The notes beneath the pieces were generated by a model that was given only the letters and a program-made list of their open reading frames with translations, was not told the DNA's origin and did no database searches. Positions 61,103 through 64,000 of a stretch of DNA of 64,000 bases are shown here, in pieces. How positions within the stretch are numbered: the stretch's first letter is position 1; each line of letters starts with the position of its first letter. The position numbers were made by a program, and so were the translations under genes. Source of the DNA: Alicyclobacillus sp. (GTDB lineage Bacteria; Bacillota; Bacilli; Alicyclobacillales; Alicyclobacillaceae); assembly GCA_023511295.1 (NCBI GenBank), contig JAIMBT010000013.1:1-64000 (forward strand). Direction: 5' to 3'.

Positions 61103-62392
61103 TTGACGCCAAAGCGAAAGGGCCATTTGTCCACATTTGTCCTGGGATTGATGGTGGTCGTGTTTACCGTCGCACTGGTCATCTATCCGAAGCAGGGTTT
61201 TGAAGCTGGGATTGAGGGCCTGAAGGTGTTTTGGGACATCGTGTTCCCCTCCCTGCTGCCGTTTTTCATTCTCGCCGAATTGATGCTCGGGCTCGGCGTC
61301 GTTCGTGGACTCGGGGTCCTCCTGGAACCCTTGATGCGGCCGCTGTTCAGCGTCCCAGGCATCGGCGCGTTCGCCTTGTCGATGGGCTTAGCGGCCGGCT
61401 ACCCGATGGACGCGGTCATCACGGCGCGGTTCCGGGACCAGGGCCTGTGCACGCGGATTGAGGGTGAGCGCCTGTTGGCCTTCACGAACACGGCTGACCC
61501 GCTGTTCATGATTGGCGCCGTCGCCGTCGGCATGTTTCACTCGCCCGCGGTCGGCGGACTGATTGCCGTGGCGCACTACATCGCCGCCTTCCTGGTCGGC
61601 GTGTCGTTCAAGCTGTGGGGGCGCGGTAAAGCAGCGGAGGAGCGCGCAGAGTTGGAGGCGCGCACGACCCCTCGGGAGCGGCCGCGCGGGAATATCTTCG
61701 TACGCGCTCTGCGGGAGATTGTCCGCGCGCGCGCCGAGGACGGACGCCCGTTTGGCAAACTCCTGCGCGAAGCCGTCACGGAATCCATCATGACCCTCCT
61801 CATGATTTGCGGGTTTATCGTCTTTTTCGCGGTGATGATTGAGATTCTGCGTCTCTCCGGCATCATGGCGTTGGCCGGGATGCCCATCTTGGCCGTGTAC
61901 CATCTCTTTGGTATCCATACGGGTCTGGTCAACCCGACCCTCGCAGGACTGCTGGAGATCGACATCGGGACCGCCCAAACCGCAGCAGTACAGGCAGCCC
62001 CGATGCTGCAGAGATTGGCGCTGGTTAGCGGGATCATCGCGTGGAGCGGCTTGGCCGTTCACGCCCAGGTGGCAAGTGTCATCACGAACACGGATATTCG
62101 GATGTCGCCCTACTTCCTCGCCCGCTTCCTTCACGCTGCCTTGGCGGCGGTCATCACCGTCATCCTCTGGTTCTTGGGGTTTGGGCGCGTGGCGGCCAAG
62201 GCGGCGTCTGCCATTCCCGCCTTTGCCGCCTTCCACCAGGCCGCCTCTGGGGCGCCGTGGTGGCACGTGATGTGGACCGGCCTCACGACGTGGGTGTGGT
62301 TGATGTTGGCGCTGCTCGTGCTCGCGGCTGGGTGGTACACCGCGCGCCGCGTGCGCGTGATCTACTGGCGCGCGAAGCTCCCGCGGGCGTAA
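61103..62392 (+). CDS. ylbJ: sporulation integral membrane protein YlbJ
   Basis: 429 residues, TTG start with gaggggatga upstream. About nine membrane helices with two nucleoside-recognition (Gate) domains: the N-terminal one around 40-150 (PSLLPFFILAELM) and another from about 235. YlbJ is SigE-dependent in Bacillus and needed for heat-resistant spores. The 270 bp before the start show no gene on this strand. Confidence 0.9.
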   Translation: MTPKRKGHLSTFVLGLMVVVFTVALVIYPKQGFEAGIEGLKVFWDIVFPSLLPFFILAELMLGLGVVRGLGVLLEPLMRPLFSVPGIGAFALSMGLAAGYPMDAVITARFRDQGLCTRIEGERLLAFTNTADPLFMIGAVAVGMFHSPAVGGLIAVAHYIAAFLVGVSFKLWGRGKAAEERAELEARTTPRERPRGNIFVRALREIVRARAEDGRPFGKLLREAVTESIMTLLMICGFIVFFAVMIEILRLSGIMALAGMPILAVYHLFGIHTGLVNPTLAGLLEIDIGTAQTAAVQAAPMLQRLALVSGIIAWSGLAVHAQVASVITNTDIRMSPYFLARFLHAALAAVITVILWFLGFGRVAAKAASAIPAFAAFHQAASGAPWWHVMWTGLTTWVWLMLALLVLAAGWYTARRVRVIYWRAKLPRA

Positions 62393-62542
62393 CATAGGTC
62401 GCGTGTCACGCACCGAGCGGCCGACCGGCAAGGTCGGTCGCTCTGCCATGCGCACATTTGGCTGGATCTGTCTCTACCGGCACGGTGGCCTTGGTCTTCC
62501 ACCGCCACCGGAGCCCCACGGCCACCCTGCTCATACACGCCG

Positions 62543-62581
62543 CCAGGCCTGCATCTGCTCCCGAGGGAGATGCAGGCCTGG
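62543..62581. terminator. hairpin between ylbJ and uppP (convergent)
   Basis: Perfect 14-bp stem CCAGGCCTGCATCT (62543-62556) / AGATGCAGGCCTGG (62568-62581). Few T after it. Serves both strands. Confidence 0.7.
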
Positions 62582-62630
62582 TCTGCCGTGACGGTGTCCA
62601 GACGGTGAGGGCGGCGGTGGCGTCATGCCC

Positions 62631-63434
62631 TCACCACAGGGGAGGAAACCAGTGATGCCAGAACAGCTGGTCCGCGAACACAAATGCCGCGAGCGCCCAG
62701 ACGTACACGGCGAACACGCGCATCCGGGAACGTTTCAGAACCCACAGTGTGCCTTTCGCCGAGAGGTACCCTGCGAGGGCGGCGGCAACGACACCAGCCG
62801 CGGCGGGACCGAGTGCGAGCCCCGTCGCGTGTGACGGTGCCTCCAGCCACTCCTCGAGCTCCACCAGCGTGGCGCCGAGGATGGCCGGGATGGAGAGCAG
62901 GAAGGAGAAGCGGCCCGCCGCTTCTTTGTCCAACCCGCGCCACAGGCCCGCCGCAATCGTCAGGCCGGACCTCGACAAGGCTGGGAAGATAGCCACGCCC
63001 TGGAGGACGCCAATCCAAAAGGCGTCGCTCGCCGTCATGTCGGCCTCCAGCTTGTCGCCGTTCGCCACGGTATCCATCCACCACAGGACCACGCCGGTGA
63101 TGACGAACTCGAACCCCAGCGTCACGGGCGACTGGAAGAGGCCGTCGAAGAACTCCTCGAAAACGGCGCCCATCACGAAGGTCGGAAGCAGCGCCACGAG
63201 GACCATGCGCCCCATCCACCCCAGCGGGTTTCGAGCCAAGGCGGCCAGTTCTCGGCGCATCACAAAGCACACAGCAACCAGCGTCCCAACGTGCAGCAGC
63301 GTGACGAACAACAGGCCGTCCGACCGGATGTGCCACAGCGACTGCAGCAACACCAGGTGGCCGGAACTGCTGATGGGCAGAAACTCGGTGATTCCTTGCA
63401 CCGCGCCCAAGACGACTGCCTGTAACGTGTTCAT
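62631..63434 (-). CDS. uppP: undecaprenyl-diphosphatase
   Basis: 267 residues, ATG 63434 (gggggg upstream). BacA/UppP family: ITEFLPISSSGHLVL at 15-29 and the second motif ALSRSGLTI near 152. Eight membrane helices. Recycles the lipid carrier of cell wall synthesis; overproduction gives bacitracin resistance. Confidence 0.96.
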   Translation of the reverse strand: MNTLQAVVLGAVQGITEFLPISSSGHLVLLQSLWHIRSDGLLFVTLLHVGTLVAVCFVMRRELAALARNPLGWMGRMVLVALLPTFVMGAVFEEFFDGLFQSPVTLGFEFVITGVVLWWMDTVANGDKLEADMTASDAFWIGVLQGVAIFPALSRSGLTIAAGLWRGLDKEAAGRFSFLLSIPAILGATLVELEEWLEAPSHATGLALGPAAAGVVAAALAGYLSAKGTLWVLKRSRMRVFAVYVWALAAFVFADQLFWHHWFPPLW

Positions 63435-63665
63435 CGCATCCCCCCTTCAGACGGCCGCATCGACCACGGCCGGGCCGGCGCCTGCCCGCGGGTTCTGTCA
63501 ACGCCCGGACATGCTCCTGGTAGACATCCTATGCGGTGTCCGTGTGGGAACATGTCCGGAGCTGACGGCAGGACGTGACGGATTCATGATTTCGGCGACT
63601 CGACCATATAGGTGTGAAGGGGGACGAGACGTCCTGCGGCAGTGCAGCCGGCCGAACCAGGGGGG

Positions 63666-64000
63666 ATGAGCGTGGGGACAAAGCGGCGTGCGTGGACCGT
63701 CTTTCAGGTGGCGTGTACCTACGTGGGCACCGTGGTCGGCGCCGGCTTTGCCTCGGGCCAGGAGGTGTTCCAGTTCTTTGCCCGTTTCGGCAACGTCGGC
63801 TACTGGGCCATCGGGGCAACGACCCTCCTGTTTGGGTGGTTGGGGTACTGCATGATGGACGTCGGCGCTCGCCTTCGAGCCCGGAGCTACCGGGAGATGA
63901 ATCGGTATCTGTTCGGACGGCGCTTCGGCGGCGTGATGAACGGGTTCATGCTGGTCATGCTGTTTGGCGTCACGGTCGCGATGGTCGCCGGCGCTGGCGC
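63666..64000 (+). CDS. YkvI-like membrane protein (partial, runs off the window)
   Basis: First 111 residues. ATG 63666 is very close to the GGGGGG stretch, so GTG 63672 may be the true start. Starts with GTVVGAGFASGQEVFQFFARFG, typical of the YkvI family (related to Na+-coupled APC-type transporters). Three membrane segments are visible. Function unknown. Confidence 0.75.
   Translation, partial: MSVGTKRRAWTVFQVACTYVGTVVGAGFASGQEVFQFFARFGNVGYWAIGATTLLFGWLGYCMMDVGARLRARSYREMNRYLFGRRFGGVMNGFMLVMLFGVTVAMVAGAG

Overview
The window comes from the chromosome of a high-GC, endospore-forming Firmicute, most likely an Alicyclobacillus or close relative. Supporting this are the Alicyclobacillus-like 5' half of a 16S rRNA gene, sporulation and spore genes (spoVAF, spoVK, ylbJ, two YjcZ-type genes), a bacillithiol gene, Bacillus-type gene orders (spoVK-hflX-ynbB-glnR-glnA; asnS-dnaD near dinG and ypmAB; ypjD-dapB-mgsA-bshA-cca-birA) and a G1 glutamic peptidase of a kind known from this genus. 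GTG and TTG starts are very common. I see no IS element, prophage or CRISPR array.

Layout. 1-2480: a truncated 16S gene leaving the window on the minus strand with two tandem promoters, and a divergent cluster of nine tRNA genes with its own promoter and terminator. 2.5-9.4 kb: spore germination/sporulation genes, a small GTPase, a UbiA-like membrane protein, HflX and a PLP enzyme. 9.4-11.4 kb: glnR-glnA with a perfect GlnR box in its promoter. 11.4-12.7 kb: lexA and yneA, divergent around three LexA boxes. 13-18.2 kb: HAD phosphatase, glycyl-tRNA synthetase, an SDR lacking the usual catalytic Tyr/Lys, and an M20 dipeptidase. 18.2-25.8 kb: cell-wall enzymes, the pheB-hom-thrC-thrB operon and the G1 peptidase. 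25.8-31.9 kb: a FabG-like SDR divergent from an unusual five-gene operon. This operon encodes a long-chain acyl-CoA synthetase fused to a transmembrane helix and coiled coil, then four small proteins with the same helix-plus-coil design. 31.9-38.4 kb: two YjcZ-type peptides, an L,D-transpeptidase, a MOSC protein, an EamA transporter under an FMN riboswitch, a P1/DmpA peptidase and a ZIP transporter.

38.5-48.1 kb (mostly minus): dnaD, asnS, an FtsH-like protease with a membrane partner, ypmB, ypmA, surE, then the methylthioadenosine genes mtaD-mtnA-mtnP, whose reading frames overlap. 48.1-50.9 kb: a split NHEJ system (LigD-type polymerase, ATP-dependent ligase, Ku). 50.9-60.9 kb (minus): dinG, a TPR protein, birA-cca-bshA-mgsA-dapB-mazG. 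61.1-64 kb: ylbJ, uppP and the start of a YkvI-like membrane protein.

The strongest candidate for an undescribed system is the acyl-CoA synthetase/coiled-coil operon at 26783-31778. The enzyme half is predicted to be cytoplasmic, while all five coiled coils are predicted to lie outside the membrane. A second good lead is the FMN-riboswitch-controlled EamA transporter, a probable flavin transporter. Several genes shorter than 60 codons (ypmA, two yjcZ-like genes, and new 58- and 48-residue ORFs) were found by direct reading.
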